Positions 1-7,085 of a stretch of 9,351 nt of DNA are shown in pieces. Every line of letters begins with the position of its first letter. Within the stretch, counting starts at the first letter, position 1. The translations under genes were made by a program, and so were the position numbers. Origin of the DNA: CAYGVX01 sp964544285 (GTDB taxonomy: Archaea; Thermoproteota; Bathyarchaeia; Bathyarchaeales; SOJC01); contig CAZJAQ010000053.1 in NCBI GenBank assembly GCA_964544285.1, forward strand, positions 1 to 9,351, in the 5' to 3' direction. The notes beneath the pieces were generated by a model that saw only the letters and a program-made list of their open reading frames with translations, was not told where the DNA came from and made no database searches.

Positions 1-7
1 AACTTTA

Positions 8-21
8 CCCCAACCAACCAA
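8..21 (-). repeat. (GGTT)n tract, left copy
   Basis: The minus strand reads TTGGTTGGTTGGGG. CCAACCAACCAA at 10-21 is the exact reverse complement of TTGGTTGGTTGG at 509-520, so the membrane gene sits between inverted tetranucleotide tracts. This copy would lie just past the stop codon in that gene's transcript. It has only three GG/GGGG blocks, so quadruplex formation would need the GGGG run to supply two tiers. Confidence 0.55.
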
Positions 22-48
22 TGGTCGCGATGTTTTAGATATGTATTG

Positions 49-468
49 CTACCTGAATATATGAAGGAGTATCACGCGTGCGCAGTAGACAAGTAAACCC
101 ACGGCAAAAACGCAGAACAGATAATAATCGAAGAGAGCGGCGGTCAGAAATTCTAAGGTTAAGAGTCCCAATACAAGCAGAATCGTCATCCAGAAGGCCG
201 CGCGTTCTACTTCCTCCATTGGCACGCTCAGCGGTCGTCGCCATGCATATACACCCCATGAAACTCTGAAGACTATTCCAGCCACCAGCAGCAACAAAAG
301 CAAGACCACGTCAGCAGTCTGCGTGACCACGTGGGAATAGATTAGAAGGACTGCGCTAAGCAGCATCATAGTCCAGAACGCAAGGCCCGCAGGTCTTTCT
401 GAAAAGCTGTTCAAGCCCAAAGGTTTCAGTTTATATGAACTGAGTGAGGATATAAATGTGATTTGCAA
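49..468 (-). CDS. Small four-helix integral membrane protein of unknown function
   Basis: The family is not recognised. The 139-residue frame has four strongly hydrophobic segments at about residues 29-48, 53-75, 89-113 and 113-135, with basic RR at 76-77 and an acidic MEEVER stretch at 84-89 between helices 2 and 3. This pattern makes it more credible than the overlapping plus-strand frames. The second half repeats the first: AFW at 30-32 and 91-93, LL pairs at matching offsets, and Asp53 matching Asp114. The outermost start is TTG at 468, but a TATA box (449-456) lies inside that extension and would place the transcription start near 426. The true start is then probably TTG at 420 or 414, or ATG at 369; none has a clear Shine-Dalgarno site. 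The stop is TAG at 49-51. It is divergent from the protease gene. No catalytic motif is visible. I am fairly sure it is a real gene and unsure of its start. Confidence 0.65.
   Translation of the reverse strand: MQITFISSLSSYKLKPLGLNSFSERPAGLAFWTMMLLSAVLLIYSHVVTQTADVVLLLLLLVAGIVFRVSWGVYAWRRPLSVPMEEVERAAFWMTILLVLGLLTLEFLTAALFDYYLFCVFAVGLLVYCARVILLHIFR
449..456 (-). promoter_or_regulatory. TATA box for the small membrane protein gene
   Basis: The minus strand reads TTTATATC here, a close match to the archaeal TATA consensus. Archaeal transcription starts about 25 bases downstream, near 426. That gives an almost leaderless mRNA if TTG 420 or TTG 414 is the start codon. It argues against the longer TTG 468 start. 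Confidence 0.5.
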
Positions 469-703
469 TTTCGGTAGGGATTCCAGCCCCCGATGTCACT
501 TTGCTTTTTTGGTTGGTTGGTCGGTTGGTTGGATAAGATTTTAACTGCGGTGAACACTGCAGGAGACCCTTTTCAGTGCATGAATAATGCAGCAGGTTTA
601 GAAGAAGAAAAATCGTTCGAATGTCTGCTCTAGAATACTTTTACAATAAGTCATAAGTAGGAGATGCTCCTCAGAATATAGTGCAAGTTTCACAGGGAGA
701 AGG
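469..703. other. Intergenic region between the divergent membrane-protein and protease genes
   Basis: No convincing gene is seen here. It holds the GG-repeat tract (511-532) and several short inverted repeats: CACTG/CAGTG at 555-559 and 574-578, TGCAT/ATGCA at 577-581 and 587-591, and AGGAG-ATG-CTCCT at 659-671. The best protease promoter candidates are weak: CAGAATATAG around 672-681, which would start transcription at about 703 and give a leaderless mRNA, or TTTTACAAT around 639-647, which would give a leader of about 30 bases. GGGAG at 695-699 is a possible Shine-Dalgarno element. Confidence 0.45.
505..532 (+). repeat. T6 run followed by a GG-repeat tract (two-tetrad G-quadruplex-like)
   Basis: After TTTTTT (505-510) come two copies of the decamer GGTTGGTTGG (511-520 and 523-532) separated by TC. 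This gives six GG doublets with two-base spacers. Such spacing suits a two-tier G-quadruplex, as in GGTTGG-type aptamers. The tract lies between the divergent starts of the membrane gene and the protease gene. Its function is not known; folding and regulation are inference. Confidence 0.6.
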
Positions 704-3700
704 TTGAAGGAATTGAGATTAAAGAGGTCATTATCAACCGCGTTAATCATGATTCTGCTTCTGACAAGTATGGTAGCTGCCGCGTTTAGTGAAGTATTTT
801 CAGTCAAAGGAAACCCCCACGTGTCCTATCTGGATAGTCGTGATTCCCAGTCAGCTGACAGAGACCATACTTCTTATTCTGCGGGGGTGCGAAGCTCTCA
901 GATACAAGGCTTCAGAACAGAAACCGGGTGGCTGAACACTCCAAGCTTCGACTTCTTCATCAAAGACCTCAACTCCCACAAAACAGACGACTGGCGTAGT
1001 CTTGCCTACGTTGACGAAGACTCGGCTGAATTAGTGATAGGATTGAATGACGCACAACCAGAAGGCTACGCAAAACTCGCCAACCTAATCGTGGAAAAGG
1101 GAGGAACACTCGTCAACACGATTTCGATTAGGGACAAAGCCATCGCAGTAGTTGCTGACATACCTTTCGACTCGTTGTCTTCACTCGTAGCACGGATGCA
1201 GGAGGATAGCATCGTAAGGTATGTGGAGCCAAACGTCAAGTTTCAGGCACAATTCGTTCCAGACGACTCTTATTACGTGGAACAGTGGGCGCCGTGGCGG
1301 ATTGAGGCAGAGTGGGCTTGGAACACAACGCTAGGCGACCCCTCTGTTCTGGTGGCAGTCATCGACACGGGTGTTGATTATGACCATCCAGATCTCGCTG
1401 CTAACTACGTGGAGTTGGGCTACGACTGGGTCAACGATGACGATGACCCTATGGATGACTATGGGCATGGAACTCACTGCGCGGGCATCATAGCCGCAGA
1501 GATTAACAACGGCGAAGGAATAGCAGGTTTAGCTCAGGTTCGAATCATGGCTGAGAAGGGTTTAGACGCTGGTGGGTGGGGATTTGAAGATGGCCTTGCA
1601 GAGGCTCTTATACATGCAGTGGACCAAGGGGCAGATATCCTTAGTAACAGTTGGGGTGGTTCCATGGACAGCTTGCTCATTCACGACGCTGTCAAGTACG
1701 CCTACGACCGTGGTGTGTTAGTCGTGGCTGCGGCTGGAAATAGTGGAACGAACATCAAGCTTTACCCCGCTGCCTACGACGAGGTCGTGGCGGTCACTGC
1801 CACTCGAGTCGACGACAACCCAGCCTATTTCACGAGCTTCGGTGACTGGGTTGAGGTTGCAGCTCCAGGAGTAGACATCTTCTCTACAATTTGGGACAAC
1901 TCTTACGATTATAAGAGTGGAACTTCGATGGCTTGCCCTCACGTTGCTGGAGTGGCTGCCCTCATCTGGAGCCAATTCCCCAACGTGACCAGAGACTGGG
2001 TGAGAGCCCAGTTAAGGTATACAGGGGTTGACTTGGGAGAACCAAGCTTTGACGAGTATTATGGCTATGGAAGAATCGACGCAAACGAAGCCGTTAACCG
2101 AGCTCCACAAGAACATGACCTTCTCATCTTCGACTGGCAAAAGCCATCACGCATTCAACCAGGGGATACAGCGTCCTTCCGCGTTAGCGTGCTGAATTTT
2201 GGGGCAAACGATGAACAAAACGTGACAGTGCAGCTTCTGATAGAGGGAAACGAAACAGATTCGACAGTCATTAGCCTCCTTGCAAAAGGTGCCTCAACAT
2301 CAGCGAGTCTTTCTTGGAGCCCCCTCGTGGAAGGAACCTACAACGTTACTTTACACGTGGTGCCGGTTTCGGGGGAAACGATCATCGACAACAATGTAAT
2401 AACAAAAATGATTTCAGTAAGGTACCCCGTTGGGTTCGTCCTCTTCGATCAAACCAGATGCGACCCCATCATGTGGTACAGCAAGTGGGTAGCAAACCTC
2501 ACTGAGAGAGGCTACGTGGTTGACACCTACACCGCAGGCACAATCACGCCAGAAACACTGGCTGACTACGACGTCTTTGTCATTCCCCAAGCGTGGTACC
2601 GCTATTCTTGGGATGAAATCCTAGCGATACAAGACTTCGTACTCAACGGAAAGGGATTACTAGTCATCGGCGACGATTCTCCTACGATATACAGGCAACT
2701 TACAAGCTTCGCCGGCATAGAGTGGGACTACTATTATGGCTGGTCTGGATACACAAGTGACATCACTCCCCACGACGTAACAGAAGGAGTCACCTCAGCC
2801 TACTTCGATTCTCCAATTTCTCATCTAATTGTTTCTTCGCCAGCAACAGATATTATCCGAGACGGTTATTGGCATAAGGACATCATGCTAGCAGTCTCGG
2901 AAGTGGCGACTGGAAGAGTAATAGGCATAGCAGACGAGAACACAGTGGGCGACTTTGCCATCGAAAACGGAGACAACTTCATTCTTGCAAACAACATGAT
3001 AGATTGGCTGTTAGGCGCAAAATACGAGCATGAACTAACCGTCCGTTTAGACGCACCACAATACCTAGAGCCAGGTGAAACGACGCTTCTAAACGCAACA
3101 GTATACAACCGTGGCTTGAGCAACGAAACAGACGTAGAACTCAGGCTTTTCATAAACGGCACGCTCGCCCACAACATCACTATTCCCAAACTCGTAAACG
3201 GCACTTCATACACCACGAGCTACTCATGGACCCCCACCGTGGAAGCGATGTACAACGTTACAGCGTATGCGCCACCTGTAACAGGCGAAAACGTCACGAT
3301 AAACAATAGGAGAACAAAATTCGTCAGCGTGCACTATCCGCTCATTAACCCCGTAGAGGGACAATACGCAAACTACGCCCTCAACTATTACGATTCTTCA
3401 GGCAGCATAATAGGCACTGGCTACTGGAACTTCGTTTACGACCATTACGTCGATCCGCATAGAATCTACATCACGATGGAACTTCATGACCCCTCGGGAT
3501 ATAACCTCACGGACTCGATGATCGTTAACACGATGAACAGATACGTCGAAAGCGGCGCATGGGCGGGTCAATGGTATCCCGGATGGATAGAAACCAACAT
3601 AGACATAGGCTCAGAAATAAACCTCCTGTCTACGACAGCGACAGTCAACGGCACTAGCATCATAATCGTGGGTCCACGGGCAGTTGAATGCTGGGAAATA

Positions 3701-6700
3701 TGTCCCGTCCAGATGGGATATCAATATTCCTTCTTCTACGACAAGTCCTCGGGGCTATGGATCAGCCTAGAAGCTACAGACTACTATGGAAGCCGCGTCG
3801 AAGTGCTACTGACGGAAACAAACGTTCCCGTAGGCATTCAACACGAGCATGATTTAGGAGTATCCTTGGAAGTCCCCCAACGTCTCCAACCCGGAGAGAC
3901 CTCACTGCTAAACGCAACGGTGTACAACCTTGGAATGAACAGTGAAACCGACGTGAAACTTCAACTGCTGATAAACGGCACTGAAGTTGCGAGCAAAACA
4001 GTAGATGAGCTCGTGAACGGCACATGGCACTCCATAAGTTATCTATGGGCATCAACTTCTGCTGGAATCTACAACATAACCGCCTACACTACTCCAGTCC
4101 CCAGCGAAAATGTCACGATAAACAACGCTGCCACTAAAATGGTGTACGTCCGTTACATTGAAGTCGCCCTAATTTCCGACTACAGCGAGCTAACGTCCAT
4201 AACGCCCATACTAAACTCCATGGGAATAGGCTACGACATATACAACAACAATGCCATGAACCTCTACACCGAAGACCTAAGCCTACTACTCAAATACAAA
4301 ATAGTAGTCTTCGGCAAGGGCCACAGATGGATAACCTCAAACGAATACTCAACACTTGAATCCTACCTCTCCTCAGGAGGGAACCTACTCGTTACAGGCT
4401 ACGACAGCTTGTACAACGACCAACTCCTAGCCAAACTTGTCCGTTCATCCTCAACAGGTGATAACCTAGGAGAATACGACCTATACGTGACCGACCCAAC
4501 GCACCCCATAATGAACGGACCTTACGGAAGCTTTCCATTGGGATACCACATCTATGGGCTATATGGAGACTGCGACAACGCCGAAGCTGACACTTCGCGA
4601 AATGCCGTGACAGTGGCTGAACTTGTAGATGGATACGACAAAATCATAGCGACCCAAGGCCTTCCCGGGAAAGTTGTTTTCTGGAACGGAATGGGACCAA
4701 TCGACTGGACATTGTTCAAAGACTGCGAGACCATGCTCAAAAACATGATACAGTGGTTCAGAGTTCGCTACGAACACGAATTGATCGCTTCTCTCGCCGC
4801 CCCAAGCTTCTTGGAGCCCAACGACTCCACCGTGCTCAACGCAACCGTGCGAAACGAGGGTCTAGAGGCTGAAACAAACGTACAACTACAACTCTTGATA
4901 AACGGCACTGTTGTAGAAGCCGTCACCATTCCCAACCTCGCAAATGGGACTGCCTACACGATTAGTCATCCTTGGACCCCGACAAAAACTGGAACGTACA
5001 ACATCACAGTCTACGTTCCTCCCGTCCCAGGAGAGAATTATACGAGAAATAACGTTCATTCAGCATTAGTTCCAGTGAAGTATACTACAAGGATCTTAGC
5101 CTACGTGCAATACGCTGATTACTATCAAGAATACCAGAACACTTTGAGGGCTATACAATCCAGTTTCGGGCCAAACTACTTCGTAACAGAGTTGTGGGAT
5201 TACACGCAGCTAGACTCCATGCTACAAGGAAACGACATCCTGCTCATTCCAGAACAAGAATATGCAGGCCTTTCCACCATGGAAAACATCGGCAGAACAT
5301 GGTCTGACACCCTATCCGACTTCTTGAATGGCGGAGGAGTGATAGTAGTCTGCGACTTTGGCTGCGCTTACGGCATCCTTACCGGATCAGGACTCATGTC
5401 CATCCGAGGCACCAACTACATAACCTACCGCACAGTTTACCTAGTTGACCAAAGCGATCCGCTTGCGAAGGGCGTGTCACCTTCCTTTGTAGCCCCAAAT
5501 GGCGCAATGAGTTTCGTCACACGCGAAACAAACGTCGTTGTTGACGACGGAACTTATCCAGTGGTGATTCACAAGGAAGTGGGACGAGGACACATCGTGC
5601 TTCTCGGATTCGACTTTTACTCGTCAAACGCTGACACGGAGCAGCTTTTGGGTAACTCAGTAGCCCTTGCAGGCCACATAGAAATCTTCACAGACCGCTG
5701 TGTAGGCTCGCCGGGCGCCGAAGTAACTGTAAGCGGGACAAAGGCAACCCCAGAAGGATTAGTTGCAATCTACTGGGACGATAAACTAGTCGGAAACACG
5801 ACGGCTAACACGGTCGGCGAATTCACATATCTAATGGCGGTGCCCCCTGACTCCGCTACGGGAACTCATGAGATAACAGCGATAGACACGGTAACGAGTA
5901 AAAGAGCCTCAACGTTGTTCAGGGTAATTCTGATAACTCTAAACCCAAACAAAGGTCCCGCTGGAACCAAAGTCACAGTAAACGGCGCAGGGTTCCTACC
6001 TGAAGCTCGAGTGAGAATTAAATTCAACGACATGTTAATCGGCGAAGCCTTGGTTGATGACTTTGGAAGCTTCGCATTTACCTTCAACGTGCCCCTTTCC
6101 ACAGCGGGAAGACAAATCATAAAGGCATTAGAAACCGAGGTCGACTACGCAGAAGCAATATTCAAGGTTATAGATGTTACTCCCTTGGATGTCGAAGTCG
6201 ATGTGGGTGCGATACACTTCAGAGGAGAATTAGCGGAATTCTACACGCAGATAAGATTCCGAGGTGTAGCCATCAACGCCACAAGCATCAGCGCAACACT
6301 CCTCAGTCCAGACGGCAAAACATTCTACTATCAATATTCTCAGAACATCACGCTCGTTTCAACGGGTTTCTACAAGATAGCATACGCGTTGCCGCTCGAT
6401 GCTTCACCTGGTACGTATTCGTTGATCGTCGAAGCCCGATACCTCACGAGCACGATTGAAGCGAGGGGAACATCCTTCAAGAGCTTTCTGCTAAGCCCGA
6501 CGTTGACAGGCTGGAACGCACTGCTAATCAGCGTTAACGGAACCGTGGGAACCATAAAGACCGATTTGGGCTTCATCACCGTGAAGCTTGACGCCATCGA
6601 CGCAAAGCTTGTGCGAATAGAAGAAAACACAGTGACGATAAACACTACCCTGGGGCTCATCCAAGCAGACCTAACCACCATTCAACTAAGCGTAACCGCA

Positions 6701-6940
6701 ATCGATGGCTCCTCCGCTACGATACAAACGATACTGGGCACACTCGAAGGAAGAATAACCTCAATCGAAGGAGACACTGCGACGATAGAAACAGACATAG
6801 GCACCGTGAGGGCGGACATAAGCGCTTTGAGAGATGCCCAGCAAGCGTTCACAGCTCCTCTATACGTTCTCATAATTCCAGTATTACTAATCGCTGTCGG
6901 CACGATTCTTCTAGCGTACTTCATGCGCAAAAAACCCTAA
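704..6940 (+). CDS. Giant stalked, membrane-anchored subtilisin-like (S8) surface protease with CARDB and amidotransferase-like modules
   Basis: An extracellular serine endopeptidase of 2078 residues. A signal peptide (basic KELRLKR, then a hydrophobic stretch to about 27) precedes an acidic linker and an I9-like propeptide (about 107-182). The S8 domain (about 190-460) has the full catalytic set: Asp221 (VIDTG), His255 (GHGTH), oxyanion Asn346 (AAGNSG) and Ser408 (SGTSMACPHVAG). Four CARDB domains follow (471-574, 774-878, 1047-1151, 1356-1460). Between and after them lie amidotransferase-like domains (577-773, 1152-1355, 1461-1657) and a beta-rich domain (880-1046). Next are two IPT/TIG-like domains (about 1658-1742 and 1743-1824), a beta domain (about 1826-1930), a coiled-coil stalk (1950-2047), a TM helix (2053-2073) and the tail RKKP. 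Sequons (NGT, NAT) are abundant, fitting an S-layer-zone protein. The start is TTG at 704, directly after GGGAGAAGG; TTG 713 has better spacing, and ATG 749 would cut the signal peptide. Substrate unknown. Class confidence is high; boundaries are approximate. Confidence 0.95.
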   Translation: MKELRLKRSLSTALIMILLLTSMVAAAFSEVFSVKGNPHVSYLDSRDSQSADRDHTSYSAGVRSSQIQGFRTETGWLNTPSFDFFIKDLNSHKTDDWRSLAYVDEDSAELVIGLNDAQPEGYAKLANLIVEKGGTLVNTISIRDKAIAVVADIPFDSLSSLVARMQEDSIVRYVEPNVKFQAQFVPDDSYYVEQWAPWRIEAEWAWNTTLGDPSVLVAVIDTGVDYDHPDLAANYVELGYDWVNDDDDPMDDYGHGTHCAGIIAAEINNGEGIAGLAQVRIMAEKGLDAGGWGFEDGLAEALIHAVDQGADILSNSWGGSMDSLLIHDAVKYAYDRGVLVVAAAGNSGTNIKLYPAAYDEVVAVTATRVDDNPAYFTSFGDWVEVAAPGVDIFSTIWDNSYDYKSGTSMACPHVAGVAALIWSQFPNVTRDWVRAQLRYTGVDLGEPSFDEYYGYGRIDANEAVNRAPQEHDLLIFDWQKPSRIQPGDTASFRVSVLNFGANDEQNVTVQLLIEGNETDSTVISLLAKGASTSASLSWSPLVEGTYNVTLHVVPVSGETIIDNNVITKMISVRYPVGFVLFDQTRCDPIMWYSKWVANLTERGYVVDTYTAGTITPETLADYDVFVIPQAWYRYSWDEILAIQDFVLNGKGLLVIGDDSPTIYRQLTSFAGIEWDYYYGWSGYTSDITPHDVTEGVTSAYFDSPISHLIVSSPATDIIRDGYWHKDIMLAVSEVATGRVIGIADENTVGDFAIENGDNFILANNMIDWLLGAKYEHELTVRLDAPQYLEPGETTLLNATVYNRGLSNETDVELRLFINGTLAHNITIPKLVNGTSYTTSYSWTPTVEAMYNVTAYAPPVTGENVTINNRRTKFVSVHYPLINPVEGQYANYALNYYDSSGSIIGTGYWNFVYDHYVDPHRIYITMELHDPSGYNLTDSMIVNTMNRYVESGAWAGQWYPGWIETNIDIGSEINLLSTTATVNGTSIIIVGPRAVECWEICPVQMGYQYSFFYDKSSGLWISLEATDYYGSRVEVLLTETNVPVGIQHEHDLGVSLEVPQRLQPGETSLLNATVYNLGMNSETDVKLQLLINGTEVASKTVDELVNGTWHSISYLWASTSAGIYNITAYTTPVPSENVTINNAATKMVYVRYIEVALISDYSELTSITPILNSMGIGYDIYNNNAMNLYTEDLSLLLKYKIVVFGKGHRWITSNEYSTLESYLSSGGNLLVTGYDSLYNDQLLAKLVRSSSTGDNLGEYDLYVTDPTHPIMNGPYGSFPLGYHIYGLYGDCDNAEADTSRNAVTVAELVDGYDKIIATQGLPGKVVFWNGMGPIDWTLFKDCETMLKNMIQWFRVRYEHELIASLAAPSFLEPNDSTVLNATVRNEGLEAETNVQLQLLINGTVVEAVTIPNLANGTAYTISHPWTPTKTGTYNITVYVPPVPGENYTRNNVHSALVPVKYTTRILAYVQYADYYQEYQNTLRAIQSSFGPNYFVTELWDYTQLDSMLQGNDILLIPEQEYAGLSTMENIGRTWSDTLSDFLNGGGVIVVCDFGCAYGILTGSGLMSIRGTNYITYRTVYLVDQSDPLAKGVSPSFVAPNGAMSFVTRETNVVVDDGTYPVVIHKEVGRGHIVLLGFDFYSSNADTEQLLGNSVALAGHIEIFTDRCVGSPGAEVTVSGTKATPEGLVAIYWDDKLVGNTTANTVGEFTYLMAVPPDSATGTHEITAIDTVTSKRASTLFRVILITLNPNKGPAGTKVTVNGAGFLPEARVRIKFNDMLIGEALVDDFGSFAFTFNVPLSTAGRQIIKALETEVDYAEAIFKVIDVTPLDVEVDVGAIHFRGELAEFYTQIRFRGVAINATSISATLLSPDGKTFYYQYSQNITLVSTGFYKIAYALPLDASPGTYSLIVEARYLTSTIEARGTSFKSFLLSPTLTGWNALLISVNGTVGTIKTDLGFITVKLDAIDAKLVRIEENTVTINTTLGLIQADLTTIQLSVTAIDGSSATIQTILGTLEGRITSIEGDTATIETDIGTVRADISALRDAQQAFTAPLYVLIIPVLLIAVGTILLAYFMRKKP
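1022..1249 (+). other. I9-like propeptide of the S8 protease (residues about 107-182)
   Basis: The segment runs from SAELVIGLND to VEPNVKFQA. It has the layout of subtilase propeptides: a first strand, a helix (EGYAKLANLIVEKGG), a strand pair around IAVVADIP, a second helix (LSSLVARMQED), and the closing V-R-Y-V-E-P-N strand that normally runs into the active site before autocleavage. It implies secretion as a zymogen. About 75 residues of acidic, low-similarity sequence separate it from the signal peptide, longer than in simple subtilisins. Confidence 0.75.
2114..5083 (+). repeat. Array of four CARDB modules alternating with inserted domains
   Basis: Modules start at nucleotides 2114, 3023, 3842 and 4769, each opening with (H/Y)EH(D/E)L or HDLL and closing with a V-x-(V/Y)-(R/H/K)-Y strand about 104 residues later. 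Copies 2-4 share L-x-P, LNATV and INGT, with sequons at the same two places. Copy 1 lacks both sequons and is the most divergent. Copies 2 and 3 share an exact 14-base stretch, GTCACGATAAACAA, at 3293-3306 and 4112-4125. Copies 3 and 4 share GATAAACGGCACT near 3969 and 4897. CARDB domains are beta-sandwich adhesion or spacer modules common in archaeal surface proteins. Confidence 0.8.
6551..6844 (+). repeat. Coiled-coil stalk, 14 heptads (residues 1950-2047)
   Basis: Four units begin TI-x-T-x-(L/I)-G and are 28, 28, 21 and 21 residues long, all multiples of seven. Hydrophobic residues fall at unit positions 2, 6, 9, 13, 16, 20 and 23, alternating 4-3 spacing, and the register continues unbroken from one unit to the next. 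There is no proline in the stretch. At about 0.15 nm per residue of helix this is roughly 15 nm. It ends six residues before the C-terminal membrane helix, so it should lift the domain array off the membrane and probably oligomerise it. Confidence 0.75.
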
Positions 6941-7004
6941 CAAACTTTGCCAATCTATCCTTCCCTTTTTTCGTTTCAAAAAGCCATGCAAACAGACGAT
7001 TGGC

Positions 7005-7030
7005 TTTGCTGATTAGCAAAACCGTTTTTT
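7005..7030 (+). terminator. Hairpin plus T6 terminator after the protease gene
   Basis: TTTGCT-GATT-AGCAAA is a perfect 6-bp stem with a 4-base loop, followed after ACCG by TTTTTT (7025-7030). An upstream T6 (6966-6971) lies about 26 bases past the stop codon. Archaeal RNA polymerase can terminate on T runs alone, so either run may be the actual site. Confidence 0.5.
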
Positions 7031-7034
7031 CTTC

Positions 7035-7046
7035 TGATATACATAG
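7035..7046 (+). promoter_or_regulatory. Putative TATA box of the DRG-like GTPase gene
   Basis: The sequence is TGATATACATAG. About 26 bases downstream of its centre is position 7066, giving a leader of about 20 bases that just includes the Shine-Dalgarno site at 7070-7075. The match is moderate, and the spacing is what supports it. Confidence 0.4.
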
Positions 7047-7069
7047 ATACCCCTTAACCTTCTAGAATG

Positions 7070-7075
7070 AAGGAG
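7070..7075 (+). promoter_or_regulatory. Shine-Dalgarno site AAGGAG for the GTPase
   Basis: AAGGAG ends 10 bases before ATG 7086. The upstream ATG at 7067 overlaps the site and is out of frame, so ATG 7086 is the supported start. Confidence 0.6.
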
Positions 7076-7085
7076 CAGCGCCACC

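Larger units (their letters stand above)
6941..7085. other. Protease-GTPase intergenic region
   Basis: It contains a T6 run at 6966-6971, a 7-bp inverted repeat AAAGCCA/TGGCTTT (6980-6986 and 7001-7007), a second hairpin with T6 (7005-7030), a TATA-like element (7035-7046) and a Shine-Dalgarno site (7070-7075). No gene is seen. The order indicates that the protease transcript ends here and the GTPase gene has its own promoter. Confidence 0.55.

Noticed and set aside
78..269. Plus-strand frame of 63 codons overlapping the membrane gene
   Set aside because: It is arginine-rich and low in complexity, as expected for the antisense of hydrophobic codons. The opposite frame has four clear membrane helices.
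505..532. GG-repeat tract as a CRISPR or telomere-like array
   Set aside because: The units are only four bases long, with no spacers and no linear-end context within the window.
598..807. Minus-strand frame of 69 codons across the protease start
   Set aside because: It covers the signal-peptide codons of the protease, has no promoter or Shine-Dalgarno site and no recognisable motif.
1718..6930. Minus-strand and alternative plus-strand frames of 60-116 codons inside the protease gene
   Set aside because: All lie within a reading frame with clear domains, show no recognisable motif and have no Shine-Dalgarno or promoter context; they are shadows.
6851..6940. Archaeosortase-type (PGF-CTERM-like) sorting signal at the protease C-terminus
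   Set aside because: No PGF or similar tripeptide precedes the membrane helix; FTAPLYVL followed by a plain helix and RKKP suggests a simple anchor.
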